Positions 34,011 through 45,880 of a stretch of 64,000 nt of DNA are shown here, piece by piece. Position 1 is the first letter of the stretch. Each line of letters starts with the position of its first letter. The notes under the pieces are model-generated. The model was not told the origin of the DNA and made no database searches. It saw nothing but the letters and a program-made list of their open reading frames with translations. Origin of the DNA: Gnetum montanum (lineage: Eukaryota > Streptophyta > Gnetopsida > Gnetales > Gnetaceae); contig MNCI01004069.1 in assembly GCA_015680685.1 (NCBI GenBank), positions 20,368-84,367 of the forward strand, given 5' to 3'. The position numbers were made by a program, and so were the translations under genes.

Positions 34011-35920
34011 GACTCAATAAGAACTCATCCTCGAGTTCCTTAAAAAATATTGGGAAGGTATGGGATTATTAACTTGAATGGAACTAATGGTAAATGGGAC
34101 GACATGTGAATGGATCATCATTACAGAACATGACAAAACTGGTGTTCACAATAAAAAGAGTAAACACTTTATACATTTGACATCAAGCCTTATTTGGTAG
34201 CTGAGAAAGAGAGAGAGAGAAAGAAGTTTTGCTGCTACCAACACCAAGATTGCACCTTTTGTTGTCCATCAATAAGGGCGCCATCCATCTCATTCCTTGC
34301 ATAGCTACTTTAGCACCGATCCATTCTAAGTGTTCCCTCCAAATCTAATCTGTTGTTGTATGATTACCATATGCACACACAACATAGTCTTTATATTAGC
34401 AAGGGTAAATGAATCATAATGCAATTGATACCTTGCTTCGATATGAGGTCCATTGGCTGAGTTGTGATATGGCTGATACGGATCTAGAGATATAGTATTG
34501 GTGACTACCGAAGGTGTAGGGGTTAGGAGAAAATCAAAAAAATTGGACCAAGACCTCGATGACTAAGAGTAAACCTCCGGTAGCGATAGAATGGAGGAAG
34601 AATAAAGAACAAGAGAGATGGAGAAAAAGAGAAAATTATAACATCAATGGGGTGGATGTCAAGATGGAAATGAACAAAATAGAGTTAGTTGCAAAATGTT
34701 AAGGGAAAGAATTTAACTGGTGTACCAAATAGAAGTGTTAGTGGGTCCTCCCCAAAGTAGGCTCATGCCCTTAATGCCCTAACAATCCCACATTCAAAGA
34801 GTTCGTAGGCTCTGGGAATGTCATTTGGAACAAGATTTAAAGTCTTAACCCTAAGAATTTACCAAAAATAAAACAATGCATTAACTAAAATATACACTAG
34901 TGATACAACCGGCAATGAGGTGAACAATGAAGAGAAGGGTGGAGAGAAGAGGATGGAACGAAATCCCAAGAACAAGGTGGTGTACAGCCCCTTGTGTAGT
35001 AAATGATTAATGTGACTTAGTAAATCCCATTCCAAGTCCAGCCACAAAAAAACCACATCCGGTGACTTCACATTAATGCATTTGGCCAATCCATCCCACT
35101 TGAAGTAACATGAATGCCTTCACCCAAGAGCCACCACCATTTCAACGAAACGAAGGAGGAGAGAATAGGAAGCGAGGAAGGGTCTTAGTTAGAGGGAACA
35201 TTTTTTATTTGGTTCCATAACCAATGCTTGTAGCCTGAATGATTATTTCATCTAAGGGGTGTGCTTTGAATTCTCACTTTCTTTTTTTCTTTTTTTCTTT
35301 TTTGGTTTTATGTGTTTATACGTGAGAACCACACCATGCAAAGAACTTGTTATTTTTATTAGCTCAGCTTCCCAAGAAAGGAGCAATGTTAGAATGGGAA
35401 GGAAAACTCAAGAAGAAAACATCCAAGCACCCAAGAGAATGGCCAACACAAATGCATCAAGTTCCCTTGAAGTCACACCCTTTTCAATCCTTGAGTCCTT
35501 CCTTAGTTTGAGGAGTACCTAGTCACCGATTCATTTGTAGTTCTTATTTGGAAGGGGAATGTACTTTTCCCAAGACAAGAGAGACCATAGAAAATTGTGG
35601 ATGTATGGATGAAGTGGAATCATTGCTTGTCATATCAAAATAACCATACCTTAGTACCAACATCATAACTTAAAGGTAAAAACCAAACATTAGCAACTAA
35701 TAGAAAAATAATTCATACCATCATTGAGAGTAGTTATTGGCTGACAAACTTAACAAAATGGATAAGCACACACACACACACACAAAGAAATGAAAAAGTA
35801 TAATGATGTTGTAAAACAAAAACAAGAAAAGTTAAAGAAATTGTAAAACAAAAATGTGTAAAATAAAAACTTAAAAGAACTGAGTGCCTCGAATGATTAG
35901 CATAGGTGGCCATCTCCCCC
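34011..35920 (-). other. Non-coding 3' interior of element D
   Basis: Equivalent to the post-integrase region of E. It begins on the minus strand at CATGGGGGAGATGGCCACC (about 35925-35905), matching GTGGGGGAGATGACCACC at 47670-47687 in E. It holds the conserved block at 34741-34825 and a (CA)n run at 35768-35784. No coding frame. Confidence 0.7.
34741..34825 (-). promoter_or_regulatory. Conserved non-coding block of the family (copy in D)
   Basis: Minus strand: GAGCCTACGAAC, GGGCATTAAGGGCAT, then CTACTTTGGGGAGGACCCAC (34760-34741), about 740 bp from the 3' LTR. Same order as in A and E. Confidence 0.6.
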
Positions 35921-36088
35921 ATGATTGAATTGCAAGGGAGAGATCTGAAATAATGAGCATTTGTTTGAATTCCTTAGAAGTACCAAACTTCTCCCAATTA
36001 ATGTTTTTAGGTTAAGGGTTGGAAGTTGGCGATGCTCATATTCCAATGTATCTATGCTTTCATTGTGGGTGCAAGTTGTTCCCCCAGT

Positions 36089-36700
36089 TCATTCCATGTA
36101 TGTTGGCAAATTACTCTTTTGATTAGCTGTCAACCACAGGGTGTTCTCTTCTTGTGTGATTGCTACATATAGGCATCTTTGTATTTTAGTTTCTTGGGCA
36201 CATTGATTGCATACAGGAGATATTGAGTGCTCTTGTATGTCATCACCCTCTGAGTCACTATATGTGATGCATGGAACTTTATTCTTCTCGATATTTCCAT
36301 AAATATTTTCCTTGGATATTTCCAAGGAAAGATCACAAATTCCTAGGCATGCGTCTATTGTATTTAGCCATGCCCTTCCCATTATTATCGGGAAATCCCC
36401 TTTGTCATTGTTTATTTGGATCACTAGAAAATCGGCTAGTTATGACCAACTACACATGGTGGTAATAATGTTCTCAACCTGTCCCAAAGGAATAGTGATG
36501 GACTGGTCAGCCAGCTCTAGGTGAATATTTCTCTTCTTGAGTGGAGGTAGGTTCCAGGCTTTATACATTTCTCGTGAGATTAAGTTGACTTCGGAACCTG
36601 AGTCAAGAAGAGGCTTATGAGGTTCGTTCCCAGCGACTTGGAGATAGATTAAGGGACTCCCAGGATCAGATAGTTTCTCGGGAAGGTGACCCACATTGAT
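36089..36700 (-). pseudogene. Aspartic protease of element D
   Basis: Retropepsin. On the minus strand: LPEKLSDPGSPLIYLQVAGN, KPLLDSGSEVNLISREMYKA with the intact D-S-G active site (about 36610-36550), LELADQSITIPLGQVENI, then (36424-36089) GDFPIIMGRAWLNTIDACLG, the C-terminal IMGR-W-L motif. The two open frames (36694-36440, 36424-36089) are separated by one stop near 36440. It is the best-kept protease of the family here. The frame then runs to EYEHRQLPTLNLKTL, where RT would start in E, and is cut off. Confidence 0.88.
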
Positions 36701-39238
36701 CTAATTGGTAACGGTATGAGTTAACATAACCGTGTGCATTGAGCTCTGTTGTTGGTTTGAAGGGAGCTCCAAAGCCTTATTTGTTGGAGGAGTAGTCATA
36801 GACTCAACTACTTGTGGTTGTGAGAGCTTATTTGACCTTTTGGTTTTGAAGAAAGATCTTCTATTTGTATGGTTGTCAGAACTAGCAGCGGGTTGAGTGG
36901 GGAGTTCCCCTTGCATCGTTGGAATGGGTGGTAGTGGAACTACCGGCGTAAGAGTGGCAGATGGATTTGGAGGATGGTATATACAGGGTGTATCTCCCAT
37001 AGGAGAAGGAGTCCTAAAATACTCCTGAACTTGGTAGTGATGTTGTGGGGTTGCATGACCCATAGAGTCACTTGGAGAAATTGGCTATTGCACGTAATAG
37101 CCATAAGGATCTGGTTGCCGGTAAGGGTATTGTTGTCTAGGCGGTGGCATCCCCCATGATTGTGGGTGTTGCCACTATTGGTGTTTCCTGATAGGTTGTG
37201 CTGGAGTTCCACTTAGGTAGTATGTTAACGGTTGCTGGAACTACCTCAGGTTACCTTGGGGATAAGGTAATCCATGGGGTGCTTGTCATATGTTAAGTCT
37301 TGGGTTGAGTGCATACACCCCGGACTCTTGTAGATGTGAGATTATTGGGCAACATCCCTTAGGATGGTCATATTGGTAGATCTCACATCCACCATCATTG
37401 TCCATGTCAGAATCCACAACCTCATTGGAAATAGTTATTTTTCCCTTACCCTTGTGACGTGCATGGCCTGAATCTCTCTACTTTTTCTTATCACAGTCAC
37501 TACTTCGTTCCTCCTTAGATTCCTCTATGATTTTTAGGACAATTTCAATTTTAGTATCTAAGGAGCTCCATATTTCATCTACCTTAGCTGACATTTTAGT
37601 TGTTAACTTTTGAAGAAGCAAGGTTTTTCTGTTCACCAACTCTTCGAGTGGTGACTCATCCTCTTCATCGCATAATCTTACTCCCTTCTTTCGGAGGGAA
37701 GGATCATGGTTATATTCTTCCATGCTTTCTCTTTTCTGTAGCTCCCCTTCTTCTTTAGCTACTTGCTCCAACAATCGATGAACTTCATGGGATCTAAGTT
37801 CAAATAATCTCCCTTGGGCATATGTCCCAAGGGTTCTCCTAGTTTCATGCCTTAGTCCACCTACGAGGTGGCAGAGTTGATCCCGTTGTGCGTAACCATG
37901 GCCCAGGCAATGATATAGCAATGTGTAATATCAGCCCATGGCAGCATCCAAGGGTTCGTGATTACCCTGCTTCCATCCTTGGATCTACTTACACAAGTTG
38001 GACACTCTGGAGTATGTTTGGTATTTGTTATTAAACAATTATAGCATTGTCCTCCACCATCTAATGGTTTCTAGTTCTAAGGACTGGTACCAACTTTCTG
38101 CTTCTTTTATGAGTGTCCTAGGAAACAAATTTAACTTCTACCACTTGTTTTCAATATTTTACAAGGCACAGGCATCATGAAATGCCTATAAATGATTCAG
38201 CGGATCAACACTGTATCCCCCCTCAAACCATGGAATATTATTCATGTCTAGTCTCTTGATCCAACTATCTTTCTGGTGTCTTGTAGGCATTCTCATAGCC
38301 TCCATAATGTCTAACATACTCTAGGTTGCTAGTAGGGGTTCATCATGGTCATCTCTCTCATGATGTCTATGATGCCTATGTGTTTCCATACTTTCCCTTC
38401 TATGCCTTAATTCTCTTGAATGCCCTCATCCTCTCTCTCGACTTTCTCATCGAGATCTCTCATTTTGTTTATCCTTACCCTTGTCGTCACGGTTGGGCTC
38501 TTGGTGGCTATGTTCGGATGTGAAATAAGAGGGTGAATGATGTGATGAAGCGGGAGAAGAACGAGAGCCATCACCATGATGATGTCTCTTTCCTTCTCTT
38601 CAGTGATCCCTGCCTTGATCGTGATGATGATCAGAATGCTTACCCTTGTCATGTGTCCATGTTCCCTGGTTGAACACTTGGTGTTCATGGGGATCAAAAC
38701 CCAAGTTGTGAATCTTGGAGCATAGGTTCTGAACCACCACCTCTTGACCATCGTTAGGAGGGGAAACATCGTTTGGTAGGGAACCTATGATAATAGGTTC
38801 ACCACCCTTAATTTCATTTATAATGGGTGAGGCATTATGGGGGCCTTTTCCCTTCAGCGATGTATGATAACTCTCCTACCGCTTATCCCATTGACGTTGC
38901 ACTTCTGTGGGATGGTAGGCCCTTGCATTTTAATCACATGCAACATACTTAGTGTATAATTACGACATGCCTATTTGTGCAAGGGCATGAAGGAGCATGT
39001 TGGGGGCAGCTCTATCTTGAGGTAACACTATGTTATCTTCCAAATATCTCCAACATAGTTTTTCATCTTGATGGAAGACAAAGGTAAAGTTCGGTACATA
39101 TTCATCATGATGAATGTACATGACACTGAATTCTTGAGGACCTATCGGATTTTGGTTATGTGCTTGGTGCCACCGACTATCTCTAGTATTACCCCTAGGT
39201 GGTGAGGTGTTTTTGTTAGAAGAAGAAGAAGACATCAT
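36701..39238 (-). pseudogene. Gag of element D
   Basis: Starts MMSSSSSNKNTSPPRGN (39238). The N-terminal domain contains VMYIHHDEYVPNFTFVFHQD, shared with E and F. A His/Arg/Asp-rich charged region follows (about 38700-38400, DDKGKDKQNERSR), then TRHQKDSWIKRLDMNNIPWF, the Gag core (38300-37930), and an open frame 37921-37478: YALL-like YHCLGHGYAQRDQLCHLVGG, TRRTLGTYAQGRLFELRSHE and a Glu/Lys-rich helical part. The knuckle is damaged: CEIYQYDHPKGC has Tyr in place of the second Cys (about 37395-37355). A Pro/Gln-rich tail (37063-36701) leads to the protease. Several stops and frameshifts. Confidence 0.88.
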
Positions 39239-39362
39239 GTCTTACTTGGTGTGCTGATTAACCGTTTTATAATTTGTTTCGTTTAATTAACCCTAAGGGT
39301 TCATTTAAGATCCCAACAATGTGAGTGATGTCCTATGTCCTACTTAGCGCACAAACACTTAG

Positions 39363-39380
39363 TCCTCGGCAACAGCGCCA
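39363..39380 (-). promoter_or_regulatory. Primer-binding site of element D (tRNA-Asp)
   Basis: Minus strand TGGCGCTGTTGCCGAGGA, two transitions from the tRNA-Asp complement; the best-kept site in the window. Confidence 0.92.
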
Positions 39381-39381
39381 A

Positions 39382-40192
39382 CGATGAGTGGTGAGATACC
39401 CCTACACTCAACCATACGAATACAAGAGTTACACATGCGATTTGGTCGAACTCTGTAGACTAAGTGCCTACATGACTTATGGAACACTTAAGGTTAATCA
39501 TTCGTTGTCTTCCCAGACTTACTTGTATTTGTCATGGTGTATGGTTAAGTAAGTCTGAGGCATGTGATTTTTATGTCTTTTATGATTTTATCTCCTATGC
39601 TAATGAGGAATAGAGTGAAGAGGCTAAGTAACTAACTTAAACTAACTAAGTTCTAACACCTAGCATTAGCATCCATTCCCACTTACCGTTCACACCCTTA
39701 ACCAATGCAACCTTGGGATTACCAAACGCTAATCGTTGCTTGGATTTCCAAGCGTAACGCACGTGCTCGAAGCGGTCGTACTGAATGCACTTAACTAGGA
39801 GAGAAGGGTTGAGAGAGAGACTTAATTAACTAACAAAGAATTTAAATGATGAACAATAAATAACAATAAATAAAGTCCTAATTAGCCTATTCTATGCACT
39901 GCAAGGTTTATCCAACATTTTGTCTTTATTTCTGTACACAAACTTGTGCTCAGGTACAATATTTTCTCGAATAAAGATCCATTCACTTTGGAGTTCCTAC
40001 TGCGGGCACATGAAAATTATTCTAACTCTGGAAGGAAAAAACTACAAGAGTTTGCCTAAGGTTTAGATCTAGATGGTGAAACAAGGGAGAGTTACTTCTT
40101 ATTTATAGAAATGATGGTAGACTACGATATCGCGTACGCGATATCATAGGAAAGACACGATATCACGACCCATGCGATATCACATCCCATCA
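39382..40192 (-). repeat. 5' LTR of element D
   Basis: On + CGATGAGTGG (first T mutated to C) ... CACATCCCATCA. It contains the TATA box (minus, near 40098-40107) and GATATCGCGTACGCGATATC in U3 (about 40126-40145). Confidence 0.92.
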
Positions 40193-40750
40193 GTGATAGA
40201 AATAAAATGAACTCTTTTGACAATCTTTGCATCACTAATAATAGCTTAATATTTTCTTTAATGCATTCTACTTTCTTATTCTTTACTTTAATACATTTTA
40301 TTAAGAAATTTATTTTCAGCAATTAATGAACACAAGCATGACCACTTTGAGCATTCATATATTACTTGGTAACCCAAAAACACTTAATGTTTGGTAGCCA
40401 AGTAGTGCAATATGTCTTTAGAATGTGTCCAAGAAAGTGGGGTGGTTACTTGTGTTAAGCAAGCTAGGCAATAGACATTAGTTTCAATCTACTCTACCCT
40501 TTATTCTTGTTGTAGGCAATTACATCCATAAAACATAAAACAATAAAAATTCATATACCTCAATTAAACTTAAACCATACCCTTGAGCTTTAAAAGTGTA
40601 GTTGAGAAGAAAAAAATGTGCTCAACACTATTTCATTTCCTAGAGAAACTAGTATATGAGATGACTATAGGTCCATGGAATTTGACTAGATCGCGTGTAA
40701 TGCCTTAGTGATTCATATGGTTGGTTGTAGGGGTACCTTGCTACTCATCA
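40193..40750 (+). repeat. 5' LTR of element E, right part (R-U5)
   Basis: After the target duplication GTGAT, the sequence continues AGAAATAAAATGAACTCTTT, matching 50036 onward in the 3' LTR, and ends TTGCTACTCATCA. Confidence 0.88.
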
Positions 40751-40751
40751 T

Positions 40752-40769
40752 TGGTGCCATTTCCAAGGA
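40752..40769 (+). promoter_or_regulatory. Primer-binding site of element E (tRNA-Asp)
   Basis: TGGTGCCATTTCCAAGGA, one base after the LTR; a decayed tRNA-Asp complement. Confidence 0.85.
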
Positions 40770-40925
40770 CCTTTTTTTTGTTTTGTGTGCTATCTAGGAT
40801 CTAGTGAAAGTATTTAAATCATTAGAATGAACCTGTGAGTCATATCTTGTCTTAAAATTACAACATCAAATTCTCAGAGCACACTGCAATTTTTATTTTA
40901 CTAACTAAAAATGTGTTTTTCTCAT

Positions 40926-40947
40926 ATGAGTACTTCTCCATCCAAGC
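40926..40947 (+). pseudogene. First codons of element E gag, split by solo LTR S
   Basis: ATG then STSPSK, then the target site CAAGC. When the solo LTR and one CAAGC are set aside, the frame continues in register with the gag at 41832, which confirms the insertion. Confidence 0.8.
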
Positions 40948-41826
40948 TGAGGAGACATGAAATTGCTCATATTGCTGGCAGTCGCGTTAAGGCACCCACG
41001 TTAAGGCACCCACGTTATATCATGGGCCGCAATATATCATGGGCGTCGATATCACGTACGCGATATCGTGTCTTCCCCACGATATTGTGTACGCGATATA
41101 GCAGTCAGCCGAAATTTCTATAAATAAGAGGCAGCTCTCCCTCATTTGGATCCCAGTTTTAGAGTAGCGAAGCTCTGGCAGTTTGATCCCTCCAGAGTTA
41201 GAATTTTTCCCGTGTCTGCCCGCAGTGTGGTGAATGTAATTGTACAGTGTCTTTATTCGAGTGTTCCGTACTTGGACACGCACATGACCAGCAATAAAGA
41301 TCGAGATTACTTCATCATTGCAGCATTCACTTAGTTTATTTATTTGTTATTTATTGAATGTTATTTATTTCTTTCATAGCGCGGTGTGAGTACGACTTAA
41401 CTACGAGCATCTATGGGTGTGTACGGCTAGTTAAGGAATCGGTTACTCATCNACCTAGCCCTATGCTTGGTAGTCCCAGTGGCAATCGTGCAGGAAGTCC
41501 AAGATGTGTACAGTTGATCAAGGAATCTGTTGCTCGTCGCACTTAGGCTAGATTATATTTCTTACCCTTTTCCTCTTAGCTTAGATTAGTTAATATTATT
41601 TTCCACTGCCATCAGGAGTAGCGTAGAATTAGGACATATCATAGACCTCATCTAGACTAAACCATACATGAAATATGCAAAACTAGTCTAGATGGGAAGA
41701 CAGTGAACTACGACCTAAGGCTAACTATCTAGATGCCACAACTAGTCCATCTGCGGAGTTCGACCAGATCGCGCGTGCGATGCTCGTTTCGTATGGTTGA
41801 GTGTAGGGGTACCTCGCCACTCATCA
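40948..41826 (+). mobile_element. Solo LTR S (same LTR family), inserted in E gag
   Basis: TGAGGAGACATG...CCACTCATCA, 879 bp, with perfect 5-bp target duplications CAAGC (40943-40947 and 41827-41831). No internal region: the product of LTR-LTR recombination. The TATA box TCTATAAATAAG lies at 41117-41128. U3 has CGATATCACGTACGCGATAT and further copies (41046-41100). It keeps far more CpG than its neighbours, so it is probably the youngest insertion in the window. One ambiguous base at 41452. Confidence 0.95.
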
Positions 41827-41831
41827 CAAGC

Positions 41832-44030
41832 CTAATAACATTCATTCATCAAAGCCTCAACAATACCAAATTACATATACTCATCTTGAAGAATATGTGC
41901 TGAACTTCACCTTCATCTTACACTAGGATGAATAGTTGTGGTGGTGTGACATGGAGGGCAACATTCTATTGCTTCCTGATCGTGCTGCCCTTGTAATGAT
42001 ATATCAAATGCTTATACAATGTGGTCTTCAAGAATGCTATGGGGAATATATCATGGAATATGTCAATGCCAAATATTATCATCCCACTGAAGCATAATGC
42101 CTACAAGATTGGCAGCTAAATCAGCGCTATGAGTTTTTGAAGGAAAAGGGACTTAACGATTCTCCATTCCTATTGTACCAACAAGCTAGTGGGGATCTTC
42201 CACTCAATGACAGTCCTCTCTTTAGCTTTGATGATGAAGGTCAAAACCAAAATCTACACTCCACAGTTCAATCCTAATTCTAGTAACAAGGGATCGAATG
42301 ACAAACAAGGATCTAAAGGGGCATGTCAAGACAAGGATGCAAGCAAGAAGCAAGATTGTGACCATGATCACAATCACTAAAGAGATAGTAGTAGGCATCA
42401 TGATGGTGCTGGTTCTCCTTCTTCTTTCCCTTTGTCATCTTCTTCTTCTTTTGGCTATGATAGTTACTACAGAAGGCAAGATCATGATGGATGTGATTGA
42501 AATGAACAAAATGACTAATAGAACCATTGAGATAGGCAAGATCAAGGACACAAGTTTTCAAGAGAAGAATATTACCATGAAAAAAGGGGTAGTAGAGGGA
42601 ATTATAGGTACCATGTCAATGAGCCTCTATTTTCTACCTAAAATATGCTTAACATTGCAGAGGTAATCAGAATTCCAACAAGGCATGTGAAAGATAGTCA
42701 GATTAAATAGTTAGACATGAAAAATATTTCTTGATTTGAATGAGGATATAACTTTGATCCATAGAATCATCTTTAATCTTTTCAAGATGCATGTGCCTTG
42801 CAAAACATAGAGAAAAAATGGTAGAAACTAAAGTTGTTTCCTAGGACACTTATCAAAGAAGTAGAGAACATGTACCACTCCTTAGAATTGAAATCTATTA
42901 GATGATGGAGTACCATGCTTGAAATTTTCAATGATAAGTATCAAAAATACTCCTAGGTGTCCAACTTAATGAAGAAAATTCAAGGGTGGAAAGAAGGAGC
43001 ACACAAATCCTTGGATGCCATCATTTTTCGATACTATGCCTTGATGCACAAATGCCCTAGCCATGGTTATTCTCAATTGGCTCAACTCCACAACATCATA
43101 GATGGGCTTCATAATAAAATGAGGAAACCCCTTAGTGTTTATGCCCAGGGGCGATTGTTAGAACTAACTACCTGTCAGGTACAAAGATTTATAGAGCAGG
43201 TTGCCAAAGAAGAGGGAAAACTAAGAAAAAGAGAAAGTGCAAAGGAGTACAACCATGATCTTTCTATTTGCAAGGAAGAGGTTCAGTTTTGTGATAGTGA
43301 GGATGAATTCATATTTATCGAAGGCGTGCATAAAAAATCCTTACCTCTTCAACAATTCCAATCTGAAATTATGGCTAAGGTTGATCAAATAAGAGACTCC
43401 ATGGATAGCAAGTTTCAAGCTATTCTCAAAGTTTTTGAAGAGTCCTTAGAATAAGGTAGTGATCATGAGCATAGGAGGTGCAAATGAGTTGAACGTGCAT
43501 ATTATAAAAGTAAAGAAAAAAATTGCTCCAATAGAAGAGGTTGTGGATAGTAGATCAAATGATGATCGTTGATGTGATGTCTACCAATATGAACATCCTA
43601 AGGTATATTATCCTATTGTGTCACATCTTCAAGAGTCTGGGGTGTATGCCTTACATCCATGATGTACACAAAGGCAAAAATCTAGGAGGTTTCCTTATCC
43701 TCAAGGTAATCTTAGGTAGTTCTACTAGCAAAAATTGTATTATCCAAGTGGAGCTCCATTGCAACTATATAAATAGTACAACCACTAACCATGGACACTT
43801 GCACCGCCAAGGCAAAAATACCCTTACTGGTAGCCTAATCCATATGATTACCATGTTTAGCAATCCATGTCTCAACATGACTCTTCAAATCATGTTTCTC
43901 AATTATAGCCTTACTACCACCATTCTCACTATTATCAAACTCCATCTTTGCATGAAAAGAGGGACACTTCCCCCTATCCTTATCCTCCTCTTATCCTTGC
44001 ATACACTCCTCCTCCAGTTGTAGGAAACCT
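41832..44030 (+). pseudogene. Gag of element E, main part
   Basis: QITYTHLEEYVLNFTFILH and the MEGNILLLPDRAAL motif (about 41863-41997), shared with D and F. A His/Asp-rich charged region lies at about 42300-42450. The Gag core is weak at 42680-42950, and an open frame 42957-43454 includes KIQGWKEGAHKSLDAIIFRY, HNIIDGLHNKMRKPLSVYAQ and a Glu/Lys-rich helix. The knuckle (about 43585-43615) is broken: Tyr replaces conserved Cys. The tail is Pro/Tyr-rich. Frameshifts and stops throughout. Confidence 0.85.
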
Positions 44031-44034
44031 TCCT

Positions 44035-44460
44035 AGGAAATTAGCTAAACTTGAAAGTCCTCTAATTTATTTGTATATTGCTAGGAATGAACTATGCAAG
44101 GCTCTTCTTAATTTAGGTTGTGGTGTTAATTTGATTTCTTATGAGATGTACACTTCCTAGAACCTACCTCCTATCAAGAAGAGTAAAATTAGATTAGAAT
44201 TGGCAAACCAGTACATCACTATTTCATTGGGACTAGTAGAAGACATTGTGACCTCTATCTATGGGTGGTCTTATCCTATTGACTTTTTGGTAATCAAAGT
44301 GCAGAACTGCAAAGGGAACATCCCAATCATCATGGAAAGATCATGGCCAAGCATAGCAGACACAAGAATGAGCATCAAAGATCTTTCCCTAAAAATCTCT
44401 AAAGAAAATGCATTTGGAAAGATCGAGAAGAAGAGAATGCCATGCATTGTGTAAAGTGAT
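44035..44460 (+). pseudogene. Aspartic protease of element E
   Basis: LPRKLAKLESPLIYLYIARN, ALLNLGCGVNLISYEMYTS (catalytic Asp replaced by Asn, and the D-S-G triad lost), RLELANQYITISLGLVEDIV and GNIPIIMERSWPSIADTRMS. Open frames 43948-44160 and 44200-44454 are separated by one stop. It aligns along its length with the element D protease. Inactive as it stands. Confidence 0.85.
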
Positions 44461-44850
44461 TGTGGGTGCAATTGTGTGTAGAAACTTTGGGTCATCAAGC
44501 AAGAATCCATCTCTGCATGCAAGTAGTGTGTGTCAAAAGTAGAAATTCAAAGGTATTTGTATGTAGCAACCACAAAACAAAAGGGCACCTAGTAGCTAAC
44601 CACTAATTCAAAAAGTAGCACACTGTGCATGGAACCAACTGAGAGCTTGACATGTGAATATGTCACAAGCATGGATGAACTAGAGCATGTTCATCATCAA
44701 CTCTCTAATGATACAAATGAAGATACCTATTTAGGAGAGCTGGAAATTCATAAGAACTTTAAGAAATAGTTTCTTGAATTGAAAATGCTACAAGCTAGAA
44801 TGGAATATGTATTTTTGAAAATAATAAGTCAGTTATAATCAATGTAAGAC
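44461..44850. pseudogene. Protease-RT linker of element E
   Basis: Degenerate coding sequence with MDELEHVHHQLSNDT and YLGELEIHKNFKK; the first piece corresponds to the EYEHRQLPTLN segment that ends the coding part of D. Confidence 0.6.
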
Positions 44851-45880
44851 TTGCTCCAAAATAGAAAGAGATGTTGTTGAAGGTAGTTGAAAGATGGTTA
44901 GCATCTTTTTCTTGGTTATATCCTAAACTCACATGGATTGATCCTAGGATATGCTAGCATCGCAATTATATTAACCCATCCATGAAGCCAAAATGACATC
45001 CACAAAGGCGGTTGAATCCCAAATTGAAGCAAATTTTCAAGGAGAAAATTGAGCAACTCCTCAAGGCAAGGTTCATCTATTCCATTTTGGATAGTGAGTG
45101 GGTTTGTCCACTCATAATTGTACCAAATAAAAGTGGGAAGTGGTGGGTCTGCATAGATTTTAGGCTACTGAATATGGCAACATTTAAGCATCACTTTTTG
45201 TTTTCATTTGTTGACCAGGTACTAGACACAATATAAGGGCATTGCTGCTACAACTTCCTAGATGGTTATAGTGGCTATAACCAAATTCAAATTGCACTAG
45301 AGGATCAAGAAAAGATAATGTTCAAAATTTCATGGGGGACTTTTGCATATTGGAAAATGTCATTTTGTCTATGCAATGCCCCTACCACATTTCAATGCTT
45401 GGTCTTGAGCATCTTTCAACATCAGATCGATAGCAGTGTAGAAGTCTTCATGGATGACTTCTTCACCTATGGAGCTACATTTTAGCAAGCCCTAGACTGC
45501 CTTGAATAAGTTCCTGAAATGATGTATTGAAACTAACATTTGGCTCAATTGGTAGAAAAGTCACCTCATAGTCCAGGACAACATTGTATTAGGGCACAAA
45601 ATATTGCAAGTAGGAATTAAGGTGGACCCTAAAAAAATAAGGGTCATCCAAGAAATAATCCACCAGCCAAAAATAATTAAAGATATTTGATCATTCCTTG
45701 GACACAGTGGCTACTACTGGTGATTCATAGATAATTTCTCTAAGATTGCAAAATTGTTGGTTGAACTAACAAAGAAAGATTCTCCTTTTTTCTGGACCCC
45801 AAAATGTGAAAAAGAATTCAGCAATTGAAAGAAAGCCTTGTAGAGACTCCAATTATACAAGCACCTAATTGGTCTAGACC
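44851..45880 (+). pseudogene. Reverse transcriptase of element E
   Basis: Clean start 45012-45236: LNPKLKQIFKEKIEQLLKAR, FIYSILDSEWVCPLIIVPNK, GKWWVCIDFRLLNMATFKHH. After a stop: FLDGYSGYNQIQIALEDQEK (about 45256-45316), SWGTFAYWKMSFCLCNAPTT, and the catalytic FMDD intact in VEVFMDDFFTYG (about 45444-45478). The thumb, 45480-45780, is frameshifted (EVPEMMY, then LGHSGYYW-like residues). It is the polymerase of the only element here with a nearly full pol. Confidence 0.9.

Larger units (their letters stand above)
33178..40192 (-). mobile_element. Element D: complete non-autonomous minus-strand element (LTR-gag-PR-LTR)
   Basis: LTRs 33178-34001 and 39382-40192 in inverted orientation relative to the window; PBS, gag, protease and PPT lie in order on the minus strand. 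Target duplication GTGAC (33173-33177) / GTGAT (40193-40197) within the R region of the E 5' LTR. Reverse transcriptase, RNase H and integrase are absent: after the protease the sequence jumps near 35920-36010 to what in E lies just after integrase. Hence an internal-deletion derivative. Confidence 0.93.

Noticed and set aside
35259-35522. 87-codon frame in D 3' region
   Set aside because: Begins in a T-rich run giving poly-Phe and has no counterpart in A or E; considered chance.
36974-37212. Frames on the + strand and other frames over the D gag tail
   Set aside because: They lie opposite a recognisable gag reading frame and show no domain; shadows of the Pro/Gln-rich tail.
42298-42666. 122-codon Ile/Met-rich frame in E
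   Set aside because: Out of frame with the gag; the real gag frame here is the His/Asp-rich charged region shared with D and F.
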